Shown here piece after piece: positions 1-8,620 of a DNA stretch of 34,528 nucleotides. The stretch is taken from contig CALKJD010000151.1 in assembly GCA_937995755.1 (NCBI GenBank), positions 1-34,528 of the forward strand, given 5' to 3'. The notes below the pieces were generated by a model. The model made no database searches. It saw nothing but the letters and a program-made list of their open reading frames with translations, and had not been told where the DNA came from. Position 1 is the stretch's first letter; each line of letters opens with the position of its first letter. The DNA comes from an uncultured Saprospiraceae bacterium. GTDB taxonomy: Bacteria; Bacteroidota; Bacteroidia; Chitinophagales; Saprospiraceae. The translations under genes and the position numbers were made by a program.

Positions 1-2254
1 TGTGTGATCCTGGAGGGTAAGTTCCGCTTGCATCATTTGTATTTCCTGTAAGGTCAATAGAACCATTATTATCATAATCTACAGTGTAAGTGTACTTGAG
101 CTGTTGGCTAGGAGTACAATCATCTTCTGCTTCTACTGTAATAGTAACTGCAGCATCACATGCATCGTCAGGTGCTACCACAGATTGGTTAGCGCAAGAT
201 GAAGTGAATGTTGGTGCTTCAGAATTGATGACAGTAATTTTTTGCTTGTGTGTATAGAAATCTCCTGAAGCTATATTATCAGAACATTCATCTACTATTC
301 TCCAAGTTCTTAAAATCTTGAAACAGAACTCATCTTCTATTGTGAATATTTGATCTTCTTCAGATTTTGCAATTGATGCGCAAGCATCATTAGACAGGAT
401 TGGTAATCCAGTATTTTCTGAATCTAAGTCACCCATATCACAGCTAGATACAGTAATATCTGCTGGCCAAGTAATGTCAGATTCTGAGAATGGATTAGGG
501 TTTGTAATAGTTACTAACTGAGTACAAGATGCAGTACGTCCTTGAGGATCAGTTACTCTAAATCTTTTTCTTACTGTACCTACTCCACATGCGTTTAAGT
601 TAGGAGTATATCCTAAAAACTCAACTGTCACTCCACAGTTATCATCGGCTGTAGCCATACCTCCAGTAAGACTCATATCTGTATAATCATCACCACAAGT
701 TAGTGTTACAGGATCTGGACAAGTGATACTAGGAGCATATTTATCTTGAACATTTACGTTAGCCACACATTCGTTGACATTTCCATCTGCGTCAGTCACT
801 TGAAGCACTACTAGTATTGGACTATTAGCTATATCATCACAACAAAGGTGTACATACTCTCCAAACTGTGTATCTTCAGGATGACCACATGGTGCATCAT
901 ATCTTCTGATTGCAAGAGTTACATCACTACAGTTATCAAAACTAAAATCATCCACAGAAGTTGCATAGATTTTACCTGATCCATTATCATCTAATGATAC
1001 AATAGAGTACCCTTCGCAAATTGCATTAGGAGCTTCTTGATCGCTCACAAATACTTCAGTGAAACATTGTGTTGCATTTCCACAAGCATCTGTAATAGTA
1101 TATACTATCCACGAAGTATCTTGAGGAAGTCCTGTAATTTCATATTGACCATTGCTTAGTCTAGTTACATTTTCGTAGCTAGGGTTAACAAATGGATCTC
1201 CATTTTCATCTCTTACTTTATATCCTACGATATAATCCCATTCACTACATTCTGAAGCTGGCACTATCGGCGCAGGTACTACATATGTACCCGTACACAT
1301 TCCTTCGTCCGTAGATATATTATCCACAAAATCAGGTTGAGCAGTACACATCGGAGGATCATTATCGATCACTTTTATTATCTGATTATCTGTACGTTCT
1401 TGTCCAGTACACCAATCGATTACTACCCATTGTCTAAGTACTTTTTGCCCAGCTCCACATACTTCGAATGTTACATCTGTGTAGTAAAATTGGATATTAG
1501 GACAAGAGATATTAGATGGGAAACCAGTATATGAAGGTGAAGGTGTTCCATCATCATTTGTAGGAAACACAGTTCCACAAGTTATCATTGGTTTTTCATC
1601 TCCATCATAACTAAGAGGAAAATCTACATCCGCTAAATCAGCTCTTTCTATAGAAATCATCTGAGTACAAGTGGCTTTATTACCTCTTGCATCACTTACT
1701 TCATAAGTACGAGTAATGATACGACCAAAGTCGTCACTACATGGAAGATCTTCTATACTGTCACTAGATGTAACGCTTAATGGTCCACCACATGCATCAG
1801 ACATCTGAGGCTGAGCGACAGCATTTACATTGGCATCACAGGCGATAGTCACATCTTCGCAAATTACGACTGGTGCTAACTTATCTTCTACAGTAATCAA
1901 ACCCCAACAAGAGTTATCGCATCCGTTAAGGGTTACACTTGCCTGAATAGTCATCCCTAAATGCGCTGCAGTCACAGTGTTAGTTCCTAGTGAGTTACCA
2001 GAAAGGTCAAATAACTCAACAGTATATGCATCCGAACTATATGCTGGACTTTCTAGCATCATATCAGGAGTCACCTCTGCTTGACAAGCATCATCTAGTG
2101 AAACTTGTAGCCCATCATTACAAGCCATAGTAACATTACAGTCTACTTGAGCTGAAGCTACATAGGCAAATGACATTAATAGAGCCATGATCAGGTATGC
2201 CTTCCTAGCGATAACGCAGGTAAGACTTCCTAGGTTTAGTATTGCTCTTTTCAT
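1..2254 (-). CDS. Giant secreted HYR-like repeat protein, partial (C-terminal part lies outside the window)
   Basis: The frame is open from an ATG at 2252-2254 to the window edge, giving 751 codons without a stop. The N-terminus (MKRAILNLGS...) has a basic stretch, a hydrophobic segment and an AQ cleavage site near residue 36, which indicates a Sec signal peptide. The mature part is a series of beta-rich, Cys-rich repeats with motifs such as VTDADGN, DACGN and VQDKYAPSITCP. These resemble the HYR/Ig-like repeats of large Bacteroidota surface proteins. It lines up along its length with the next gene (2479-7077); for example both contain GDPF followed by SWIVY or VWIVY and then a DACxN motif. 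The two are therefore tandem paralogs. A C-terminal T9SS signal is expected but not visible. Surface adhesion or matrix protein is the likely role, by inference only. No enzymatic motif is seen. Confidence 0.85.
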   Translation of the reverse strand, partial: MKRAILNLGSLTCVIARKAYLIMALLMSFAYVASAQVDCNVTMACNDGLQVSLDDACQAEVTPDMMLESPAYSSDAYTVELFDLSGNSLGTNTVTAAHLGMTIQASVTLNGCDNSCWGLITVEDKLAPVVICEDVTIACDANVNAVAQPQMSDACGGPLSVTSSDSIEDLPCSDDFGRIITRTYEVSDARGNKATCTQMISIERADLADVDFPLSYDGDEKPMITCGTVFPTNDDGTPSPSYTGFPSNISCPNIQFYYTDVTFEVCGAGQKVLRQWVVIDWCTGQERTDNQIIKVIDNDPPMCTAQPDFVDNISTDEGMCTGTYVVPAPIVPASECSEWDYIVGYKVRDENGDPFVNPSYENVTRLSNGQYEITGLPQDTSWIVYTITDACGNATQCFTEVFVSDQEAPNAICEGYSIVSLDDNGSGKIYATSVDDFSFDNCSDVTLAIRRYDAPCGHPEDTQFGEYVHLCCDDIANSPILVVLQVTDADGNVNECVANVNVQDKYAPSITCPDPVTLTCGDDYTDMSLTGGMATADDNCGVTVEFLGYTPNLNACGVGTVRKRFRVTDPQGRTASCTQLVTITNPNPFSESDITWPADITVSSCDMGDLDSENTGLPILSNDACASIAKSEEDQIFTIEDEFCFKILRTWRIVDECSDNIASGDFYTHKQKITVINSEAPTFTSSCANQSVVAPDDACDAAVTITVEAEDDCTPSQQLKYTYTVDYDNNGSIDLTGNTNDASGTYPPGSH

Positions 2255-2287
2255 TTTTTTAATTTTTTAATTGTCTTTGATCACTTT

Positions 2288-2316
2288 ATCTAACGTTAGA
2301 TTTCCTAGAAGGAAAT
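2288..2316 (-). promoter_or_regulatory. Two abutting palindromes in the leader of the first giant gene
   Basis: ATCTAACGTTAGAT (2288-2301) is a perfect 14-bp palindrome. It abuts an ATTTCC/GGAAAT inverted repeat with a 5-nt loop (2300-2316). Together they lie 34-62 nt upstream of the start at 2254. They could be an operator or a 5'-UTR hairpin. No consensus -7 box was found nearby. Confidence 0.3.
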
Positions 2317-2429
2317 AGTCATCGCATTTGATACTTTGATCTTTTTTAATGTTTGTGTTTCAACCCATGCGCATTGTCGAACGACATCGATTGAGTTTTA
2401 ATATTCAATATATAATTGTGAGGATAAGA

Positions 2430-2457
2430 AGCACGCGTCAGCGAACTAACGCGTGCT
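2430..2457 (-). terminator. Stem-loop behind the giant gene 2479-7077
   Basis: AGCACGCGT (2430-2438) and ACGCGTGCT (2449-2457) form a perfect 9-bp GC-rich stem with a 10-nt loop, 22 nt past the stop codon at 2479. On the minus strand it is followed by TTCTTATCCTC, a weak T-tract. It is either a poor intrinsic terminator or an mRNA-stabilising 3' hairpin between the two paralogs. Confidence 0.55.
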
Positions 2458-2478
2458 GTCATCATCCTATTAAAACCG

Positions 2479-5400
2479 TTATTTTATTACTATCATTTTT
2501 TTGCTAGCACTATGAGTTTTTGTGTCTAGTTGATAATAGAGAATGCCCTGAGCATCGATATTTTTTATATCTAGTTCGATCTGATTGTATCCTTTTTGGA
2601 ATTCGTCTTGGTGCTCTAGGAGCAACCTTCCAGTGTAATCGAATACTTTCAGAGAAGCATAGCCTGCTGTAGGCAGCGTAAATGAAATCGTCGTATTATT
2701 ATCAAATGGATTCGGTGCATTTTGCATTAAGTGGAATCCTACCTCTTGTGCAATACCGTTTCTATTTTCTATCTCTAAGCTCATATTCTGAGCCTTGATT
2801 TGACCTGCATCTTCTACATAGATCTCAGCAGAAAGTGTACGCTCTCCTAGCGTAAATATGTCAGCAACTTGTGCGTTTTCATTAGCTACGAAAGTTAACT
2901 CTAAGAGCAGCTCTTCTGCTGATAAGTCTACTGCTGTTGCCTGATCATATGCTATACTGATCTGTCCTCTATGTGCTTGAGATAAGCCTAGGTTAGCATC
3001 AGTCAATCTTATGTTATCTGATCCTGCGTAACCAGCGAATGATACTTTGTCTGCATCAAATTCGATAGTCATCTGTAATCCGTAAGTACTTACTTCTACT
3101 GCAGTCGTTAATGGTAATGTGAATGTCTGACCAGCTACTAATTTTGCATCAGTAGTCTTTATAGTGAATGTACTACGTGTTTCAACTTCTTCATTTCCAT
3201 TTGCATTGGTTTGGTACGTACCGTTTACATCTCCGATTTTCACACCGATGAAGTTAGCAGCAACCATATTTTCTTCAAGATGATCTAATTCAATCTTCTC
3301 AGCGAATGGGAATGGATCAAGAGCATCAAAGAATTCTTGTTCTGCGTCCACAAATCTCCATGAAGAGTTATTAGGTAGTTCGTCGTATACACCTAGTACA
3401 AGCTTTCGTAACTGTACGATATCCGATGCAGATACTGACTCTGAACCATTGATATCTGCTGCGATCACTTTATAAGGAGAATCTAAATCAGCTAGTCCTA
3501 ATATGTGTCTCTGGATCAATACTAAATCTAATGTAGATACACCTTCTAGGTAACTAGTATTTCTGTTAGGCTCTAGATAGTAATCATTGTATATTGCTAG
3601 ATCTGCGAATGCATATGCACCGATTTCATCTGTCATATCGTATGTAGGAGTTTCTGAAGTCATATCCATGATCATCACTTCTACTTCACTAAGATCACTT
3701 TGATCTTCAGTATATACATTACCACTTACTTCAGCTCTGTTTTCTGCCTCGAAACCACATACTCCAAAGTTGTCTTGTAACTTAAGTACAGATGTACAGA
3801 AATCAGAATTACCTTCTGTGTCGATTACGAAAATCATGATATCCAATTCCGTAATTTCACTTGTCAGACTATCACAGTTGTATGATCTAGAAAACTGTGT
3901 TCCTGCAGCATCGAAAGCTACAATTACATCATCATTTCCAATACATTCATCATAACTACCGTTATCAAAATCAGAAGCCCAGATTTCTGCGATTCCATCT
4001 TCGTTCAGTGTAGTTACCACTTCTCCTAGACAGTAAGGAGTTGGTGCTTTTTGATCTTTAACTGTTACGAGTTGATCACAACTTGTAGTATTATCACATT
4101 CATCAGTAGCAAAGAAAGTTACTTTATGAGTACCATAATCAACTGTTCTATCCACGCTATTTCCATTTCCTGTAATATCTACAGTTCCATCATTATTTAA
4201 ATCTATTTCATAATTGTAAACTATATCTTGCTGCTCACAATCATCTTCTGCAAGTGCGCTTAACTGTACTCTTGCTACACAGTCTCCTAACTGAGTCACC
4301 TCTAGATTTTCTGCATTACATCCATTGACGAATATTGGTGCATTAGTGTTTCTTACAGAGATCGTTTGTGTAAAAGTAAATTGTCCACTGTTTACTACAT
4401 TTGGATCAAATTGACATTCGTCAAATACTGTCCATGTACGCAATACTTTAAAGCAGAAACCTTCAACCCATTGGAAAACTATATCTTCATAATCCACTGC
4501 TATTTGAGCACAAGGATCAGCAGTAATCACAGGTACGCTGTTAGCTGTCGGCAACATTTCTGGTGCTATACCCGAACCAGGACAACCGTTGTTAGTCACA
4601 TAGTTATTAGGCCAGTTAATTCTACTCTCATTGAATGGAGATAAAGATTTAACAGTAATTACTTGTTGGCAAGTAACTTCGTTTCCTGCTTCATCAGATG
4701 CTACGAATCTTCTAGTGATTGTACCACTTCCACAGCTTGTAAAGTTTTCGATTGGTGCTAGTTCCATAATAGAAACACCACAATTATCCGTAGCTGTCGG
4801 AGATCCGAAAATGCTATAATTCGTTAGATTACTTTCACAATCTACTGTTCTATTTTCTGGGCAGAAAGTAAATACTGGTGCTTTATTATCTTGCACTTCT
4901 ACCTCTACCATACATTCGTTTTGATTTCCTGCTAAATCAGTTACTCTCATACGAACCATTACAATGTTACCTACATCTTCGCAACAGAATTTCACTTCGT
5001 CTCCGAATACGCTAGTCTCACCACATGCAGAATTTTCCATTCTACGTACTTCTATTTTATCTAATCCACATGGATCCCAACTTCCATCATCAAACGCATT
5101 GGCCCCAGCATAAGCTGTACCCTCTTCAGTCAATCCAACAAAAGTATGTAAGTTACAAACTGGTATAGGCTGCTCGTCATCAACGATTTCTACTTCAGTA
5201 TTAGCCTCAGTCATATTATCACAAGCATCCATGACACGATATACGATCCATACAGAATCACCAGTAACTTCAGTAATAGTATATGTACCATCACTATTTC
5301 TCACTACACCATCAGAAATTGCATTTGTAAAAGGATCTCCTGATTCATCTCTTAACTTGTAGAGTACTACATAATCCCATCCACTACATTCAGATTCGTT

Positions 5401-7077
5401 AACGAAAGGTGCTGGTACATTGATAGATGCAGAGCAAGACAATTCGTTAGTAAATGCCTGAAATTCTGCAGGAGCGACAACGATTGGTGGCACATTATCT
5501 TGAACAGTGATAATCTGTATATGAACTCTTGGTAACTCTTCATCACATAGATTGGTTACTTCCCATCTTCTTCTTATTTTATAAGATGTCTCTCCACATT
5601 CATCGATTTGCGTATCTGTATATTGAACCTCTACATTCATGCAGAATGTTCCTTCTGGACGTCCAGTGAAATCAGGATCTGGATAACCATTATCTAACCT
5701 TGGGAAATCTTCACAAGGATCTAAAGAAGGTTTCTCACCTATTGCATCATCATAACTTTCTGGAAATACGATATCATCTAATGAACCTCTTGTGACAGAT
5801 ATGTTTTGTTCACATCTAGAGCTATTACCTGATATATCAGTAGCAATCCAGCTACGTACAATAGTAGATCCATATTCTCCTTCACATAAGTTAGACATTA
5901 CCACATCGCTATAAGCAAGTACAACATCACTACAACCATCAAATCCAGATACTGTATACGTATTAGGAGTACCTGTTACTGGTACAACTGTGGCTGTATT
6001 ACCAACAGGAAAACCGATAGATTCCGGAGAAGTATCTTCGTTACATTCAACTATCAAATCGTCACCACAATCTAAAGATGGTATTGACTTATCTTCGATA
6101 GTAATGAATCCCCAACAAGAGTTACCGCTACACTCATGTATAACAGCTACTTGCAATTGCTTATTGATATATTCCATTCCGATCACATCACCTACTAGCA
6201 ATGTATCCATTTCCATATCTGTAATTTCTATTTGATATGCCTCTGATATTTGCTCCATGTCTTCTAAGAACATATCTGGAGTTACCGTAAGCGTACAAGT
6301 ACCATTGATAGAAAGATTCACATTATTATTACAAGCTAGATTTGGCGATTCGCCAGTAGCTACATAAATTTCAGATTGTTCACCGAAATCACAGAAGCCA
6401 CTGTTCTGACCGTCAAAAGTCATCGCTTCTCCTTCTACAGATAATAAGTGGCTACCTTCAGTACCATTCCAATCTACATTGATGGTGTTAGATCCTTGTC
6501 CACTTACTATAGTACCTCCAGAAGCAAGGCTCCAATTGATATCTACAATTCTATTAGGCTGTATATCTACTGAATACGATACTGCACCAGACTCATCCTC
6601 AGCACACTGAGCGATATCACCTAGTATACGTGCATCAGGATAGCTACATGGTTTCGTAGTAGAGTTATAAAGAAACTCCTCCGTACCATTACTAAATACA
6701 ATGCTATACAATGTACTCTCTATCCTACGACCAGCTATTCTATATTGCCCTGGTTGTACTTCAGGAACCACTGTACCTGATGGATAGTACGTTGGGGCCT
6801 CAGGTGGGTCGACAGAGTCAACATCATAAAATCCATCTGCAGACACAATCGTCCATGGCTCTCCTGCGGGTGCTCCAATAATAATAGTTTCATGAAACTG
6901 GCCATTCCCAGGTTCAGTGGAGTTTTCCAAGCATACGCATTCTATTGAGCTAAACGCTGGTGCTTGAGCAAGTAAATCGGACGCGCCTATAAAAATCATA
7001 AGCATAGTCATCATCACATACTTCCACATGGGGTTGCCATCATTAGGCGTTCTGTGTGTAAGTAATCGTTCTTTCAT
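2479..7077 (-). CDS. Giant T9SS-exported HYR-like repeat protein with dockerin-like and cohesin-like domains
   Basis: This is a 1532-residue secreted protein. The N-terminus carries a signal peptide ending near LLAQ (residue 38); Met17 (MWKYVMMTML) is a plausible alternative start. Residues about 40-1110 are Cys-rich beta repeats (DACDN, VEVQDNKAPVF, CPENRTVDC) of HYR/Ig-like type. Residues about 1114-1160 (VSGNVYTEDQ...GAYAFADL) resemble a CNA_B/SdrD-like fold. Residues about 1165-1232 look like a dockerin pair: VSTLDLVLIQRHILG, then ADINGSESVSASD...LVLG with the DxNxS calcium-loop pattern. Residues about 1299-1430 resemble a cohesin domain (AGQTFTLPLT, YGLQMTIEFDADKV). The last 85 or so residues (MQNAPNPFDN...KMIVIK) are a T9SS type A sorting domain. 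It is a tandem paralog of the partial gene downstream. A surface adhesin or scaffold role is inferred; no catalytic motif was seen. Confidence 0.9.
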   Translation of the reverse strand: MKERLLTHRTPNDGNPMWKYVMMTMLMIFIGASDLLAQAPAFSSIECVCLENSTEPGNGQFHETIIIGAPAGEPWTIVSADGFYDVDSVDPPEAPTYYPSGTVVPEVQPGQYRIAGRRIESTLYSIVFSNGTEEFLYNSTTKPCSYPDARILGDIAQCAEDESGAVSYSVDIQPNRIVDINWSLASGGTIVSGQGSNTINVDWNGTEGSHLLSVEGEAMTFDGQNSGFCDFGEQSEIYVATGESPNLACNNNVNLSINGTCTLTVTPDMFLEDMEQISEAYQIEITDMEMDTLLVGDVIGMEYINKQLQVAVIHECSGNSCWGFITIEDKSIPSLDCGDDLIVECNEDTSPESIGFPVGNTATVVPVTGTPNTYTVSGFDGCSDVVLAYSDVVMSNLCEGEYGSTIVRSWIATDISGNSSRCEQNISVTRGSLDDIVFPESYDDAIGEKPSLDPCEDFPRLDNGYPDPDFTGRPEGTFCMNVEVQYTDTQIDECGETSYKIRRRWEVTNLCDEELPRVHIQIITVQDNVPPIVVAPAEFQAFTNELSCSASINVPAPFVNESECSGWDYVVLYKLRDESGDPFTNAISDGVVRNSDGTYTITEVTGDSVWIVYRVMDACDNMTEANTEVEIVDDEQPIPVCNLHTFVGLTEEGTAYAGANAFDDGSWDPCGLDKIEVRRMENSACGETSVFGDEVKFCCEDVGNIVMVRMRVTDLAGNQNECMVEVEVQDNKAPVFTFCPENRTVDCESNLTNYSIFGSPTATDNCGVSIMELAPIENFTSCGSGTITRRFVASDEAGNEVTCQQVITVKSLSPFNESRINWPNNYVTNNGCPGSGIAPEMLPTANSVPVITADPCAQIAVDYEDIVFQWVEGFCFKVLRTWTVFDECQFDPNVVNSGQFTFTQTISVRNTNAPIFVNGCNAENLEVTQLGDCVARVQLSALAEDDCEQQDIVYNYEIDLNNDGTVDITGNGNSVDRTVDYGTHKVTFFATDECDNTTSCDQLVTVKDQKAPTPYCLGEVVTTLNEDGIAEIWASDFDNGSYDECIGNDDVIVAFDAAGTQFSRSYNCDSLTSEITELDIMIFVIDTEGNSDFCTSVLKLQDNFGVCGFEAENRAEVSGNVYTEDQSDLSEVEVMIMDMTSETPTYDMTDEIGAYAFADLAIYNDYYLEPNRNTSYLEGVSTLDLVLIQRHILGLADLDSPYKVIAADINGSESVSASDIVQLRKLVLGVYDELPNNSSWRFVDAEQEFFDALDPFPFAEKIELDHLEENMVAANFIGVKIGDVNGTYQTNANGNEEVETRSTFTIKTTDAKLVAGQTFTLPLTTAVEVSTYGLQMTIEFDADKVSFAGYAGSDNIRLTDANLGLSQAHRGQISIAYDQATAVDLSAEELLLELTFVANENAQVADIFTLGERTLSAEIYVEDAGQIKAQNMSLEIENRNGIAQEVGFHLMQNAPNPFDNNTTISFTLPTAGYASLKVFDYTGRLLLEHQDEFQKGYNQIELDIKNIDAQGILYYQLDTKTHSASKKMIVIK

Positions 7078-7866
7078 CGATCTCGGTTTTAGTAAAATTC
7101 GTTTCTGCCCTTTTAATTAAATTGTCTAGCATATTAGGATGAGCAAAGTTCTCCGTATATGCCTTAAGCTAAATGTGTGTGTTTTGTGTATAAGTCAATA
7201 GCCCAATGTTTGAGAGCTATCTAGAGAATTGAGTATATCTTGGAATCCTTTGATCAAAGACAGACTTTCCTCTCGTCTGATGACTAAGACCAAATTTGTA
7301 TCCAAAAAGGCTTTCATATTACAACTGTGAATAATGTGTTTTCACATTACATTTTATCATCATCTATAAGGATCTAATAGACAATCAAAAAGCAGTAATT
7401 TAATTTGAATTATTTTTTTAGTCAAAAGCTGATATTTTTTCACAAATACCTTGACTGAAGTACAATAGGCTCTATTTTAAAGAGAAAAACAGAGGAAGGA
7501 GACTATTGCCCAACACATCATAAATGACCATCTAGATCTATCGTGTCAAAAGCGTGTATTAAAAGCAATTGATGATTTAAACCACCTATTATAGGGTCAA
7601 ATACTGATTGACTTAGGTAATATTTTTATGGAAAATAAAGGAATTAGGACCCATTCTTCATGATGGTCTACAAAAGGGATCAGGTTATGCTGATCCATAG
7701 AGACTGCAATCAGTTAAATTCAGTTAAATTATACTTAAACCAAGGATTCTCGGCGTTAATAGCTTGTAAAATCGGTTGTGTAATTATAATTTAGTACCTC
7801 AGTAAAGTAGAGTTGTATATATTGCAGACTACAGCTTAGAGTTCATAAAATAAGTATATAAAACAA
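7078..7866. other. 789-nt spacer between divergent genes, no convincing gene
   Basis: No convincing reading frame longer than about 40 codons was found. Two small hairpins lie close together: GACC...GGTC around 7648-7667, and GGATCAG/CTGATCC (7677-7683 with 7690-7696). They are followed by a tandem duplication of the 10-mer CAGTTAAATT at 7711-7730. The promoters for the minus-strand gene at 7077 and the plus-strand gene at 7867 must lie here, but neither has a perfect TAnnTTTG box. Confidence 0.5.
7711..7730. repeat. Tandem 10-bp duplication
   Basis: CAGTTAAATT occurs twice head to tail, about 137 nt before the thioredoxin-like gene. It could be a slippage product or a pair of half-sites; nothing favours either. 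Confidence 0.6.
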
Positions 7867-8409
7867 TTGATGATACGAATCATATACATAATAGCGAGCA
7901 TAATAATCAGTGTAAGTGTAACTCACGCTCAAGATGAGATACAATGGCTTACTTGGGAGGAAATGCAAGTTATGCAAAAGAGAGAGCCTCGTAAGGTCTT
8001 AGTAGATGTATATACAGACTGGTGTGGCTGGTGTAAACGCATGGATAAGAATACATTCCAAAAAGCGGATATTGCTCGGTATGTCAACAATAACTACTAT
8101 GCAGTAAAGTTTGATGCGGAATATAAGGATGATATAACTTTCAACGGCGTCAGCTATTCTTTTGTAAAATCAGGTCGCAAAGGTCATCACGAGTTAGCTG
8201 CATTGATCCTCAAAGGTAGATTAAGCTTTCCAACAGTAGTATTTTTAGATGAAGGTATGAGTGTGATACAGCCTATTCCAGGATATCAAGATCCTAAAAG
8301 TATGGAGCTTATAGTAACTTACTTTGCAAGAGACTATTACAAAGATACACCATGGAAGACCTACACTACCATGTACAATAGCAATCTTATACATGATGCA
8401 GGGTTCTAA
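7867..8409 (+). CDS. Secreted thioredoxin-fold protein (CGWC active site)
   Basis: This 180-residue protein has a cleavable signal peptide (residues 1 to about 22, ending THAQ), so it acts in the periplasm or outside the cell. A thioredoxin fold follows. It has VDVYTDWCGWCKRMD with the redox Cys pair at C53 and C56, and the cis-Pro loop SFPTVVFLD with Pro122. The family is the Thioredoxin_7/DUF255-like group, which in Bacteroidota serves as periplasmic thiol-disulfide oxidoreductases. The CGWC motif is intact, so it is probably active; substrates are unknown. A partner for maturing the Cys-rich giant proteins next door is conceivable, but only proximity supports that. It is monocistronic, with a strong terminator 26 nt after the stop. 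Confidence 0.88.
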   Translation: MMIRIIYIIASIIISVSVTHAQDEIQWLTWEEMQVMQKREPRKVLVDVYTDWCGWCKRMDKNTFQKADIARYVNNNYYAVKFDAEYKDDITFNGVSYSFVKSGRKGHHELAALILKGRLSFPTVVFLDEGMSVIQPIPGYQDPKSMELIVTYFARDYYKDTPWKTYTTMYNSNLIHDAGF

Positions 8410-8434
8410 GCACAAGTATCCATAAAGAATATAT

Positions 8435-8472
8435 GAAAGCCTGATTATCTCTGATGATCAGGCTTTCTTTTT
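8435..8472 (+). terminator. Intrinsic terminator of the thioredoxin-like gene
   Basis: GAAAGCCTGAT (8435-8445) and ATCAGGCTTTC (8457-8467) form a perfect 11-bp stem with an 11-nt loop. It is followed directly by TTTTTAT. Confidence 0.9.
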
Positions 8473-8555
8473 ATACTAAATCTTGATTACTGGCCCCATT
8501 TAACATACTTAGCTTTTTAACCCCATCTCGGAGATGAAAAGCTACATTAGGATCT

Positions 8556-8596
8556 AAAAAATAAAGCCTCATACCAAATTAATGGTACGAGGCTTT
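8556..8596 (-). terminator. Intrinsic terminator of fumC
   Basis: AAAGCCTC-TACCA (8563-8576) pairs with TGGTA-GAGGCTTT (8583-8596), with one A/C mismatch and a 6-nt loop. On the minus strand the stem is followed by ATTTTTTAG. It starts 25 nt past the fumC stop codon. Confidence 0.88.
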
Positions 8597-8620
8597 CCAA
8601 AGTATATTATAAGCACTATT

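Noticed and set aside
1..7077. Possible CRISPR or DNA-level tandem repeats in the giant genes
   Set aside because: The repetition is at protein-domain level with diverged DNA; there are no regular short identical repeats with spacers anywhere in the window.
7463..7508. CAATAG/CTATTG inverted repeat in the long spacer
   Set aside because: Only six continuous pairs with a mismatch and a long loop; not distinguishable from chance.
7476..7590. Open stretch of about 38 codons reading ...QHIINDHLDLSCQKRV...
   Set aside because: It has no start codon, no homology I can recognise and a length expected by chance in AT-rich DNA.
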